Assembly (NCBI RefSeq): GCF_900177415.1
Contig: NZ_FXAF01000006.1
Span: forward strand, 830,001-894,000
Direction: 5' to 3'
DNA from: Xaviernesmea oryzae
GTDB lineage: Bacteria; Pseudomonadota; Alphaproteobacteria; Rhizobiales; Rhizobiaceae
DNA: 64,000 nt
Position numbers and translations under genes: made by a program. Below the pieces are notes generated by a model. It saw only the letters and a program-made list of their open reading frames with translations. It was not told the origin of the DNA and did not search any database. Of the stretch, positions 8,375 to 16,773 are shown one piece after another. The first letter of the stretch is position 1, and every line of letters begins with the position of its first letter.

Positions 8375-9788
8375 CTCCGCTCGACAGGGCCGCCTCGCGG
8401 CAGGCGCAGCACCCGGGGATATCGTCAAATCCGGCCTCTGCATCGGCTGCGGCGCCTGCGCGAGCTCCGCGCGGCCCGAGATCCGCATGGAACTCGACCG
8501 GTACGGACAGCTGAAGCCGAGAGGTCCGAAAGCCTGGTTGCGCAGCCGCGATAGTGGGTTCTCCCGGATTTGTCCGTTTTCCCCGACGGCGCGGGACGAG
8601 GACGATCTGGCGGTCGAGCATTTCCCGTCCGCGAAAGACCGGCACCCGCTGCTCGGCCGTTTCGAGGCCGCTTATGTCGGCCATGTCGCGGAGGACGAAT
8701 ATCGGGTGAACGGCAGTTCCGGGGGCATGGTCACCTGGGTGGCGGCGGAACTCCTGCGTCGCGGGCTTGTCGATGGCGTCGCGCATGTCAAAGAGAGCGA
8801 TGATCCGCAAACGGAGGGGCGCCTGTTCCACTACACGCTCTCGCGTGATCTGCAGGCGCTGCAGGCAGGCGCCAAGTCCCGATATTACCCGGTCGAACTC
8901 TCCGGCGTGCTTCGGAGCATGCGCGACATTCCCGGCCGGTATGCGGTGGTCGGCATTCCCTGCTTCGTCAAGGCCGTGCGGCTGGCCTGCGCCGATGATC
9001 CGGTGTTGAAGGAGCGGGTGGCTTTCACCCTGGGGCTCTTCTGCGGTCATATGAAGAGCGCGCGCATGGCCGAAAGCTTCGCCTGGCAGATGGAAGAGGA
9101 CATCAGCCGCGTGAGGCAGCTCGACTACCGGGTGAAGACCCCCGACCGGCCGGCGAACTGGTACCGGGCCCAATTGACCCTTGCAAACGGTGAGACCCGT
9201 GCCCGGGATTGGTGGCACCTGGCCGACGGTGACTGGGGGGCGGGTTTCTTCCAGAATTCCGCATGCAATTTCTGCGACGACGTGGTTGCCGAGACGGCCG
9301 ACATCGCCTTCGGCGACGCCTGGAAGGAGCCTTATTCGTCCGATGGGCGGGGAACGAACGTCGTGCTCGTCCGGTCACGGATGCTTCTCGACCTTCTTCG
9401 TGAGGGAATGGGTGCGAACCGGATTGCGCTGTCGCCTGTGGATGCCGATTTCGTGGTCGCCACCCAGGCCGCCGGGTTCCGCCAGCGTCGGGAAGGCCTC
9501 TCGTTCCGCCTGGCCTGGCCGCGTCTCGGTCTGCGCCCGCGCAAGCGCGTCCAGGCCAGCGGCCATCATCTGACGTCGCAGCGCAAGATGATCTATATCA
9601 TGCGCTACGGGATCAGCTTCTGGAGCCACCGGGTTTTCCTGGCTGCCCGCCTGCTTCACAGCCCCGGGCTCTACATTCTCTGGGCCCGCGCCGCCTTGGC
9701 CTTCTATCAGGGGCTGGCCTATTCGCGGGGGCCGGTTGGCCGGGTTGCCCGGCGGCTGGGATTAGCGGGCTCCGAGGGAGGCGCGTGA
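8361..9788 (+). CDS. FrhB-like coenzyme F420 hydrogenase/dehydrogenase beta-subunit family protein
   Basis: This is a 475-residue protein of the F420 hydrogenase beta-subunit family. In bacteria lacking F420 these proteins accompany polysaccharide pyruvyl transferases and have no settled function. A CIGCGAC cluster-type motif is near residue 26 and a second cysteine set CNFCDD near residue 310. In between are NGSSGGMVTWVAAEL, VVGIPCFVKAVRLA and FGDAW, all family landmarks. A positively charged region and a hydrophobic C-terminus (SFWSHRVFLAARLLHSPGLY) could bring it to the membrane. Start ATG 8361 overlaps the upstream gene; ATG 8337 is possible. Its end overlaps the convergent glycoside hydrolase gene by 27 bp. 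Confidence 0.8.
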   Translation: MSCNSSARQGRLAAGAAPGDIVKSGLCIGCGACASSARPEIRMELDRYGQLKPRGPKAWLRSRDSGFSRICPFSPTARDEDDLAVEHFPSAKDRHPLLGRFEAAYVGHVAEDEYRVNGSSGGMVTWVAAELLRRGLVDGVAHVKESDDPQTEGRLFHYTLSRDLQALQAGAKSRYYPVELSGVLRSMRDIPGRYAVVGIPCFVKAVRLACADDPVLKERVAFTLGLFCGHMKSARMAESFAWQMEEDISRVRQLDYRVKTPDRPANWYRAQLTLANGETRARDWWHLADGDWGAGFFQNSACNFCDDVVAETADIAFGDAWKEPYSSDGRGTNVVLVRSRMLLDLLREGMGANRIALSPVDADFVVATQAAGFRQRREGLSFRLAWPRLGLRPRKRVQASGHHLTSQRKMIYIMRYGISFWSHRVFLAARLLHSPGLYILWARAALAFYQGLAYSRGPVGRVARRLGLAGSEGGA

Positions 9789-10736
9789 TTCGAGCCCCGG
9801 CAGCCGGGCGGCTGGCTTGGTGGCGCGCGACACGTATCCGCTGTCCTGACGCGGTGCGTATCGATCGACCATCTCCTCGCAGAACTCCGCGAATTCTTCG
9901 GGCACGAGCGGTGCGCTGGTGTGATGCGGCGCCATGCCCCTGTGCTCGGGCGTGAAGCAGAATGTCACGGTGACGTCGAAATCCTCGAGCGCCCGCATCT
10001 GCCGGTCGAACCAGTCGAGCGCATTCGGCCGGAACCGGTCGGCCCAGGACAGGCCGGTGCGGATGGATTTCACGCCCAGCTGCTTCATCCAAGCGACGGC
10101 GTCGTCCAGCCGCGGGTCCTCGAAATGGAACCACTGCACGAGCCCGAGTTCGGGCGTGTGCTTCGCAAACTCGTCGAGTGCCGGTTTCGGCGTGCCGTCT
10201 TCCCGCAGGATGCCCATGTAATAGTGCCGATAGTAGGAGGAGCCTTCCGCTTCCCGGTGGCGCGTCGTCGCCTCCCAGGACCGCGGGAGATCGTAGAGGC
10301 TGTACCACTGGCATCGCTCGACCTTGCCCTTGAGCAGCTCGGCCGTTCGCTTCAGGCCCCAGAGCTGCACTTCTTCCGCGCCGAAGGTCGACACGCCCAC
10401 TTCGCTCACCCAGATCGGCAGGTCGGTGACGGCACGGATTTCATTGATCTTCTCCGGCCATTCGTGAATCTGCCACAGGTTCCAGTCGAGGGGAAAGCCG
10501 TGCACGGCGACCGCGTCGACATGGTCGAGCACGCCGTAATTCTTCATGCGGTCGATGAAGAAAGGATCGATCGGCGATATCCCCCCGAGCACTTTCGTGA
10601 GTTCCGGATTCCTTGCCGCGACGGCATCGGCGGCGAGAATCGCCATCTGCGCAAAGAGGCTCCATTCGGGATCGATTTCCGGATCCCAGTGAGACTTGTT
10701 GTTCGGCTCGTTCCAGATCATCGCAGCTTCGATCAT
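9762..10736 (-). CDS. Circularly permuted clan GH-A glycoside hydrolase (annotated beta-xylosidase type)
   Basis: This is a 324-residue TIM-barrel glycosidase-like protein. The probable acid/base Glu is in WNEPN at residues 8-12 and the probable nucleophile Glu in VSEVGVS at 110-116. In normal clan GH-A enzymes, strands beta1-3 precede WNEPN. Here the matching segments (AVAWMKQLGVKSIRTGLSW at 213-231, VTVTFCFTPEHRG near 255-267) come after the nucleophile. The order therefore reads beta4-8 then beta1-3. ATG at 10736 overlaps the phosphatase stop by 4 bp, leaving no room for a missing N-terminus. No signal peptide, so probably cytoplasmic. Co-transcribed with inositol-3-phosphate synthase. Substrate unknown. 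Confidence 0.78.
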   Translation of the reverse strand: MIEAAMIWNEPNNKSHWDPEIDPEWSLFAQMAILAADAVAARNPELTKVLGGISPIDPFFIDRMKNYGVLDHVDAVAVHGFPLDWNLWQIHEWPEKINEIRAVTDLPIWVSEVGVSTFGAEEVQLWGLKRTAELLKGKVERCQWYSLYDLPRSWEATTRHREAEGSSYYRHYYMGILREDGTPKPALDEFAKHTPELGLVQWFHFEDPRLDDAVAWMKQLGVKSIRTGLSWADRFRPNALDWFDRQMRALEDFDVTVTFCFTPEHRGMAPHHTSAPLVPEEFAEFCEEMVDRYAPRQDSGYVSRATKPAARLPGLESRASLGAR

Positions 10737-11359
10737 GTGTCTTCCCCGGTAGGATTGGGTTGCAAGGCTACTTCGTTGAGCGTCATCACTTTCGCGCCCC
10801 AGTCGCCCACCGCGAGCGTGGTGATGGAGGCGGGCGCGATCTCGAATCTGGGCCAGACGTCGACCGGCAGTCCCAGAACATGGCTGACGGCCGCCTTGAT
10901 GACATCGGCATGGGACACCAGGGCCAATTTCCTGCCGCTGTTGCCGCTCGTCAGGATCTCGATGAGGCGCATGACCCGGCTCTGGACGTCCAGCATCGTT
11001 TCGCCTCCCGGGGTGCGCGTGAGGCTTCGGACGGTATTCCACCGGCGCCACGAGGGATCGGCATCGAGATCCGCGAACGTCTTTCCCGACCAGGCGCCGA
11101 AATCCACCTCATCCAGTTCGGCGGCAATCTCCGGCGGCTCAAGGCCGCAGGCCGATGCGATGGCGGCCGCTGTTTCGCGGGTGCGCTCCCGCGGGCTCGT
11201 GTATATCCCGTCGAGTTCCTCGCGTTGCATCCTTCGCGCCAGAGAGCTGGCTTGCGCGCGGCCTGCTTCGCCCAACGAAATGCCGCCTGTCCGGCCCGCC
11301 AGAAAACTCCCGACATTGTCATGGGCTGCGTGACGCACCAGGAAGAACGTCACCGTCAT
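10733..11359 (-). CDS. Histidine phosphatase family protein
   Basis: This is a 208-residue branch-1 histidine phosphatase (phosphoglycerate mutase-like). The RHG-type motif appears as LVRHAAHD at residues 7-14, so the usual Gly after RH is Ala. A second arginine lies in [10 protein letters not shown], the catalytic Glu in [11 protein letters not shown], and the second His in [11 protein letters not shown]. The overlap with inositol-3-phosphate synthase (4 bp) suggests it dephosphorylates the inositol phosphate made upstream, in place of the usual inositol monophosphatase. That role is inferred from context only. Confidence 0.85.
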   Translation of the reverse strand: MTVTFFLVRHAAHDNVGSFLAGRTGGISLGEAGRAQASSLARRMQREELDGIYTSPRERTRETAAAIASACGLEPPEIAAELDEVDFGAWSGKTFADLDADPSWRRWNTVRSLTRTPGGETMLDVQSRVMRLIEILTSGNSGRKLALVSHADVIKAAVSHVLGLPVDVWPRFEIAPASITTLAVGDWGAKVMTLNEVALQPNPTGEDT

Positions 11360-12459
11360 TCCGCCGCTCCGCGCAGGACGTCTTCCTGGTCGTCGATGAA
11401 ATTCTGGGTGCGCCGGCGGGCTTCCTGATCGGTAAACTGCCGTGGTGGGGATTTCATGAAGTAGCTCGACGGTCCGGTGAGCGCACCGCCCAGGCCGCGG
11501 TCGAGCGCCAGTTTTGCGCAGCGTATCGCGTCGATGACCACGCCGGCGGAATTGGGGGAGTCCCAGACTTCCAGCTTGAGCTCGGCATTGAGCGGCACGC
11601 CGCCGAAGGTCGTGCCTTCCAGCCGGATATAGGCCCATTTGCGATCCGCCAGCCAGGGGACATGATCGCTCGGGCCGACATGGACGTCGTCGGCGGAGAG
11701 CGGAACGTCCAGCTGGCTGGTCACCGACTGGGTTTTGGAAATCTTCTTCGATTCCAGCCGTTCGCGTTCCAGCATGTTGAGGAAATCCGTGTTTCCTCCG
11801 AAATTGAGCTGATAGGTGCGGTCCACCCGAACGCCGCGCTCGCGGAAGAGATTGACGAGCATCCTGTGGACGATCGTCGCGCCGACCTGGCTCTTGATGT
11901 CGTCGCCGATGAGCGGCAGCTTGCGGGCCGCGAACTTCTGCCGCCATTCGGGTTTGGAGGCTATGAACACCGGAATGCAGTTGATGAATGCGCAGCCGGC
12001 GGCCAGCGCCTGTTCGGCATACCATTTCGTCGCTTCCTCCGAGCCGACCGGCAGGTAGGAAACCAGGACGTCCGTCCCGGTCTGCCGCAGGATTTCCGCA
12101 ACGTCGGCTACCGGTTCCGCCGATTCCTCGATGCGATCGCGGAGATATTTCCCTATCCCGTCCAGCGTCCTGCCGCGCTTCACCTCGACGCCGGTCGGAG
12201 CGACCTCCGCAAAACGTTGGGTATTGTTCGGTTCCGCATAGATGGCTTCCGCAACGTCGTGCCCGACCTTGGTGGCCGCAACATCGAACGCAGCGGATAT
12301 TTCGACATCGCGCACATGGTATCCGCCGAGGTCGATATGCATGAGGCCTGGAACCGGTTCGTTGTCCCGGGCGTTACGATAGTAGGTGAGCCCTTGAACC
12401 AATGACGAGGCGCAGTTGCCAACCCCCACCAATCCGACGCGAATGGATTTAGAACGCAT
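11356..12459 (-). CDS. Inositol-3-phosphate synthase (myo-inositol-1-phosphate synthase)
   Basis: This is an NAD-dependent enzyme that cyclises glucose-6-phosphate to 1L-myo-inositol-1-phosphate. It has 367 residues, the short prokaryotic type. The Rossmann start [20 protein letters not shown] is diagnostic. Other core segments are [33 protein letters not shown], the [17 protein letters not shown] helix and [16 protein letters not shown] at 12459 follows GGAGG at a good distance and is preferred to the codon five positions upstream. It is first in an operon with a phosphatase and a glycosidase. De novo inositol synthesis is unusual in rhizobia, which mostly catabolise inositol. Confidence 0.93.
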   Translation of the reverse strand: MRSKSIRVGLVGVGNCASSLVQGLTYYRNARDNEPVPGLMHIDLGGYHVRDVEISAAFDVAATKVGHDVAEAIYAEPNNTQRFAEVAPTGVEVKRGRTLDGIGKYLRDRIEESAEPVADVAEILRQTGTDVLVSYLPVGSEEATKWYAEQALAAGCAFINCIPVFIASKPEWRQKFAARKLPLIGDDIKSQVGATIVHRMLVNLFRERGVRVDRTYQLNFGGNTDFLNMLERERLESKKISKTQSVTSQLDVPLSADDVHVGPSDHVPWLADRKWAYIRLEGTTFGGVPLNAELKLEVWDSPNSAGVVIDAIRCAKLALDRGLGGALTGPSSYFMKSPPRQFTDQEARRRTQNFIDDQEDVLRGAAE

Positions 12460-12604
12460 GCTTCCCTCCGGCATTTGCGAGCTGCAGGATCTACAAAGCT
12501 AACAAAGGGAAGCCGCAACAGTTCCAGATGCCCCACTTTTAATCTGACCTTATGGATCGCTCTTCCGTTTCAGGCGTTCGGTGCGCTGCAACGGAGAAGA
12601 GCGG

Positions 12605-14362
12605 ATGTTGGTCTATGGCGATGTCGAGCGCATGGAGGACGCAGCGGCGATACGCGCATCGATCGCGGGAATGATGACCGCCTGCGCCGGGATGCAGCCT
12701 GGCCGGCGGCGTCATGAAACGCTGGTTCGGGCGTTCATCCTGACGGGGGAGCTGGTCCAGGGACTGGCCGACCGGGAATTCGGCATAAAAGGCGCGGACG
12801 ATGTGTCCGAGGTTCAGGATGCGGGCACAGAGCTGCTGCTCGGACAAGCCCGGGCGATCATGCAATCCTGGCGGAACGGCTTTGCCGGGGAATTGCCTTT
12901 CCCCGAGGATTGGCCGGCCAGACTGGAATATCTGGATAGCGCCGAACCGGTGCGGACGAAGCGGGCGGAGGGTTATGCCTTTTATGCGCTCTACCCCGAG
13001 GGCTATATCGAAGCGGCTTCCATCTCGAAATTGACCTCCAGAACGGTCGTGATCGGGATCCGCAGCATAGGCGCCGGGCTTGCGGCTCTGGTTTCCGCCG
13101 CGCTTGGCGCGGGGCCGGCCTGTTCGCTTCGGCCGGCGGGGCATCCGTTCGAACGGCTCGTGCACGTCACGCCGGCGCTCTCTCGCCGCATTCTCGCGGA
13201 CCCCGAAGCCGATTTCGCCATCGTCGACGAAGGGCCGGGATTGTCGGGGAGCTCGTTCGGCAGCGTTGCAGACTGGCTGCAAGCCAGGGGCGTCGCACCG
13301 GATCGGCTTCATTTCTTCCCGAGCCATGCAGGCGATCCGGGACCGCGCGCAAGCGAGACCCACCGATTGCGCTGGAAGGAACGACCCCGTCATGTCGTCG
13401 GTTTCGACGACCTCGTTCTCAAGGCCCGGGATCCGAAACATCGTCTGCAGACATGGGCGGCCGACCTCGTGGGCGTCGCGAAGCCGTCATGGCGGGATCT
13501 GTCCGGCGGGGCGTGGCGCGCCGTTCGGCATGGTGATCCCTCGCTCTGGCCGCCGAGCGATATGCAGATGGAAAAACGCAAGTTCCTGATGGAGGCCGAA
13601 GGACGGGCCTGGCATGCCAAGTTTGCGGGGCTTTGCGGGAGCGATACGGACAAGGCGCGAAGAGGTTCTCTGCTGAGCGAGGCCGGATTTATCCCGAAAA
13701 TCGCCGGCACCTGTTACGGGTTCATCGTCGAGGAATGGGTCCCGGGGGCACCCCCCGACAGGACGGGCATGGACAGGCGCCGGCTCGTGGAGCATCTCGG
13801 CCGCTATCTTGGTTTTCGCGCGCGCCATCTTCCCGCGCCCGGCGGCGGCGCGTCGATTGACGATCTCTGCCATATGGCCGTCTTCAACATTGGGGAAGCG
13901 GCAGGATCGGAAATGGCGGAAGAGGTCAGGCGCCTGATAGGCTCGCCCGGCAGGTTCCGCGGGCGGCTGCATCGGGTCGATACGGATAACCGGCTTCATC
14001 CATGGGAATGGTTGATGACGGCGGATGGCCGGTTGATGAAGACGGATGCGCTGGACCACAACGCCGCCCACGATCTGGTCGGCTGCCAGGACATCGCCTG
14101 GGATGTCGCAGGCGCCTGCGTGGAATTCGATCTTTCAATAGAGGAGCGGAACCGCGTTGCCGAGCTCGTCGCCCGGGAGGCGGATTGCGATCTGCGTGAA
14201 GACGTCCTCGCTGTTTTCGAAGCCTGCTATCTGGGCTTCCAGATAGGGCTGTGGTCGCAGGCCCGCGCGCGTGCGGGGGGGCAAGAGGGAGAGCGCATCG
14301 AAAGCCATATCAAACGATATCTCGACCGGCTGCGCCGACCGGCCCGGAATGATATTCCCTAA
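12605..14362 (+). CDS. Phosphoribosyltransferase-like / kinase-like fusion protein, uncharacterised
   Basis: This is a 585-residue cytoplasmic protein divergent from the inositol synthase operon. Residues about 130-250 look like a type I phosphoribosyltransferase fold: VVIGIRSIGAGLAALV near 148 and the PRPP-loop-like FAIVDEGPGLSGSSF near 203. The C-terminal third resembles aminoglycoside-phosphotransferase-like kinases, with FIVEEWVPG, RLHRVDTDNRLHPWEWL and AHDLVGCQDIAWDVAGA, where acidic residues sit as in the metal-binding part of that fold. The middle is unrecognised. ATG at 12605 follows GGAGAAGAGCGG. The combination could modify a nucleotide or sugar phosphate, but no function is assigned. 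Confidence 0.7.
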   Translation: MLVYGDVERMEDAAAIRASIAGMMTACAGMQPGRRRHETLVRAFILTGELVQGLADREFGIKGADDVSEVQDAGTELLLGQARAIMQSWRNGFAGELPFPEDWPARLEYLDSAEPVRTKRAEGYAFYALYPEGYIEAASISKLTSRTVVIGIRSIGAGLAALVSAALGAGPACSLRPAGHPFERLVHVTPALSRRILADPEADFAIVDEGPGLSGSSFGSVADWLQARGVAPDRLHFFPSHAGDPGPRASETHRLRWKERPRHVVGFDDLVLKARDPKHRLQTWAADLVGVAKPSWRDLSGGAWRAVRHGDPSLWPPSDMQMEKRKFLMEAEGRAWHAKFAGLCGSDTDKARRGSLLSEAGFIPKIAGTCYGFIVEEWVPGAPPDRTGMDRRRLVEHLGRYLGFRARHLPAPGGGASIDDLCHMAVFNIGEAAGSEMAEEVRRLIGSPGRFRGRLHRVDTDNRLHPWEWLMTADGRLMKTDALDHNAAHDLVGCQDIAWDVAGACVEFDLSIEERNRVAELVAREADCDLREDVLAVFEACYLGFQIGLWSQARARAGGQEGERIESHIKRYLDRLRRPARNDIP

Positions 14363-14436
14363 TGATATTCCCTGTTGATCCGCATCGCGCGTCGTGCCAC
14401 CTGCTGCCATGACATCTTCCGGTGCGGGGAGCAGAA

Positions 14437-15969
14437 ATGGATCGTGAAAGCAGCCCGGCCTTTGCGCGCAAGGAAACCGGAAACGCCGGCGGGCTGACCG
14501 GATTCCTCTCGCAGGGCCTGTGGCCGGCGACGATCGTCCTCGGCATTTATTTCGCGCTGAGCATCGCCGTGCGGCTCGCGCTGCCGAATTCGCTGACGCT
14601 GGACGAGGCCGAGCAGGCGCTGTTCTCGCAATACTGGCTTGCCGGTTACGGGCCGCAGCCGCCTTTCTACAACTGGGTCCAGAACGCCTTCGTCGGCGTG
14701 ATGGGCATATCGCTGTTTGCATTGACGCTGCCGAAGTTCCTGATGCTGCTTCTGTGCTACTTCTTCTTCGGCATGGCGGCGCGGGAGATCGACCGACGCC
14801 CACCCTTCGTGGCGATGGCGATGCTGAGCCTTCTCACCCTTCCGCAGCTCTCCTATATGCCGCAGCAGGACTTGACGCATACCGTCGCGGTGCTGATGGC
14901 CGCGTCGCTCTTCCTCTACGGACTTTTCCGGACGCTTGTCCGGTCCGATTGGCAGGGCTATGCGGTTCTCGGAATTGCGATCGGCATCGGCACGATCTCC
15001 AAGTACAATTTCGTGTTGCTGCCGGCCGCGGCGGTCGTCGCCGTCTTCTGCGACCGGGATTGGCGTGCCCGACTTTTCGATCCGCGCGTGCTGCTGACGG
15101 CGGCGCTCGGCCTGGCGATCGTCCTCCCCCACGCGCTCTGGCTGCTCGGCAATCTCGATCTCGCGACGGCCGGCACGATCGGCAAGATGGTCGAGGCCGA
15201 TGCGCCTCAGGGGCTTGCCCGTCTTGCCCGCGCGCTGGGCTCGCTCGTTCTCGCCTGCATCGCCTTCGGCGCGTTGACGGTGGTCATCTTCGCAGCGGCC
15301 TTCAAGAGGGATTTCCGTCAGGCGTTGAAGGCAGGAGACCGCTGGACGCGCCTGCTCGGCATCATGATGCTGACTGCGCTTTTCGGCGTCGTGCTGGTGA
15401 TCGTCGTCGCGGGAACGACCAGGATCACCGAACGCTGGCTCGACCCCTATCTGCTGGTCCTGCCGCTTTATCTGCTGTTGAAGCTGGAAAGGGCGGGGGC
15501 GGATACCGGCGCGAGCCTCAGGCGCTTCATTCCCCTCTTCGCCGTCATCATGGCCGTGACGCTGATCCCGCTGGCGGGAAAGACGCTGACGGCGGGGCTG
15601 ACCGGCTCCTATTCCCGCATCAACTATCCCTTCGCGGCCTTCGCCGAAACGCTGAAATCTGGACAGCAGCCGGCATTGATCGTCGCTGCCGGCATGCATC
15701 TCGCCGGCAATATGCGGCTGCAGTTTCCCGGCGTGCCGGTCATCGATTCTGCGCAGCCGGTCGAGGGATTTCCGTCTCCGGATGCGATGAAGGGGCTGGT
15801 TCTGGCCATCTGGGCCGATAATGGAAAAACGCCCGGCACGCCGCCGATCGACCTGTCTTCGGTCGATGCGCTTGCGTTGACGCCATCCCCATCGCAATCT
15901 TTGTCGCTTCCTTATTATTACGGCGACGGCAAAGCGGGGCTGAGCCTCGGCTATCTCTGGCTTCGTTGA
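14437..15969 (+). CDS. GT39-type membrane glycosyltransferase (ArnT/PMT-like)
   Basis: This is a 510-residue polytopic protein with roughly ten hydrophobic segments starting at TIVLGIYFALSIAVRLAL. The first periplasmic loop has SLTLDEAEQALFSQY with the Asp-Glu pair typical of the GT-C enzymes ArnT and PMT, followed by PQPPFYNW. Such enzymes transfer sugars from polyprenyl-phosphate donors to lipid A, proteins or glycans on the outer face of the inner membrane. The start at 14437 is preceded by GGGGAGC. Its location beside pyruvyl transferase and inositol genes fits envelope modification. Donor and acceptor are unknown. Confidence 0.85.
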   Translation: MDRESSPAFARKETGNAGGLTGFLSQGLWPATIVLGIYFALSIAVRLALPNSLTLDEAEQALFSQYWLAGYGPQPPFYNWVQNAFVGVMGISLFALTLPKFLMLLLCYFFFGMAAREIDRRPPFVAMAMLSLLTLPQLSYMPQQDLTHTVAVLMAASLFLYGLFRTLVRSDWQGYAVLGIAIGIGTISKYNFVLLPAAAVVAVFCDRDWRARLFDPRVLLTAALGLAIVLPHALWLLGNLDLATAGTIGKMVEADAPQGLARLARALGSLVLACIAFGALTVVIFAAAFKRDFRQALKAGDRWTRLLGIMMLTALFGVVLVIVVAGTTRITERWLDPYLLVLPLYLLLKLERAGADTGASLRRFIPLFAVIMAVTLIPLAGKTLTAGLTGSYSRINYPFAAFAETLKSGQQPALIVAAGMHLAGNMRLQFPGVPVIDSAQPVEGFPSPDAMKGLVLAIWADNGKTPGTPPIDLSSVDALALTPSPSQSLSLPYYYGDGKAGLSLGYLWLR

Positions 15970-16050
15970 AGGCGGTAGGCAAAGCCGCGGAGCTGCGATA
16001 TCTGTTCGCGGATGCCGGCTTTCGGGCGGCGAAATTTCAAGGAGAATCCG

Positions 16051-16758
16051 ATGGCGGAGACGGAAAAGGTGGCGCTGATCACCGGCGGCGGGCGGGGCAT
16101 GGGCGAGGCGATCGCCCGCGAACTGCGCGAACAGGGCTACAGGCTGGCGCTGATGTCGCCGTCGGAAAGCTGCGAGAAGCTGGCGTCGGAGCTCGGCGGC
16201 GTCGCGTCCCGTGGGGTGGCGGAGAAGGCGGAGGACATCCAGTCGATCTTCGACCTGACGATGAAGACCTACGGGCGGATCGACGCCGTGGTCAACCATA
16301 CCGGCCATCCGCCGAAGGGAGACCTGCTCGACATCGCCGACGAGGCCTGGACCCTCGGTTCCGACATGATGATCCTGTCGCTGGTGCGCATGGCGCGGCT
16401 CGTCACGCCGGTCATGCTGAAACAGGGCAAAGGCGCCTTCGTCAACATCACCACGTTCGCGGCCTATGAGCCTTCGCTGGTCTTTCCGGTGTCCTGTACC
16501 TATCGCGCGGCCGCCGGCGCCTTCACCAAGCTTTATGCGGACCGTTATGCGGCCGACAATATCCGCATGAACTGCATCCTGCCCGGCTATATCGATAGCC
16601 TGAACCACAAGCCCGAAACCGCCGAAAAGGTGCCGATGAAGCGCATCGGCCATGTGGAGGAGATCGCCAAGACGGCGGCCTTCCTGCTGTCCGACGGCGC
16701 TGGCTACATCACCGGCCAGAACATCCGCGTCGATGGCGGCATCACCCGGCACGTCTGA
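16051..16758 (+). CDS. Short-chain dehydrogenase/reductase family protein with degenerate active site
   Basis: This is a 235-residue Rossmann SDR-fold protein with the cofactor motif ALITGGGRGMGEAIA at residues 9-23 and the C-terminal FLLSDGAGYITGQNIRVDGG expected of the classical type. Where SDRs carry YxxxK the sequence reads SCTYR (around 147-151), so neither catalytic Tyr nor Lys is in the usual place. The normally conserved NxS region reads VNITTFAAYEPS. It may be a divergent oxidoreductase or a non-catalytic relative. ATG 16051 has an excellent AAGGAGAA site. It lies 15 bp before the proline-racemase-like gene, so the two are probably co-transcribed. Confidence 0.82.
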   Translation: MAETEKVALITGGGRGMGEAIARELREQGYRLALMSPSESCEKLASELGGVASRGVAEKAEDIQSIFDLTMKTYGRIDAVVNHTGHPPKGDLLDIADEAWTLGSDMMILSLVRMARLVTPVMLKQGKGAFVNITTFAAYEPSLVFPVSCTYRAAAGAFTKLYADRYAADNIRMNCILPGYIDSLNHKPETAEKVPMKRIGHVEEIAKTAAFLLSDGAGYITGQNIRVDGGITRHV

Positions 16759-16773
16759 TCTGGAGCATATCTC

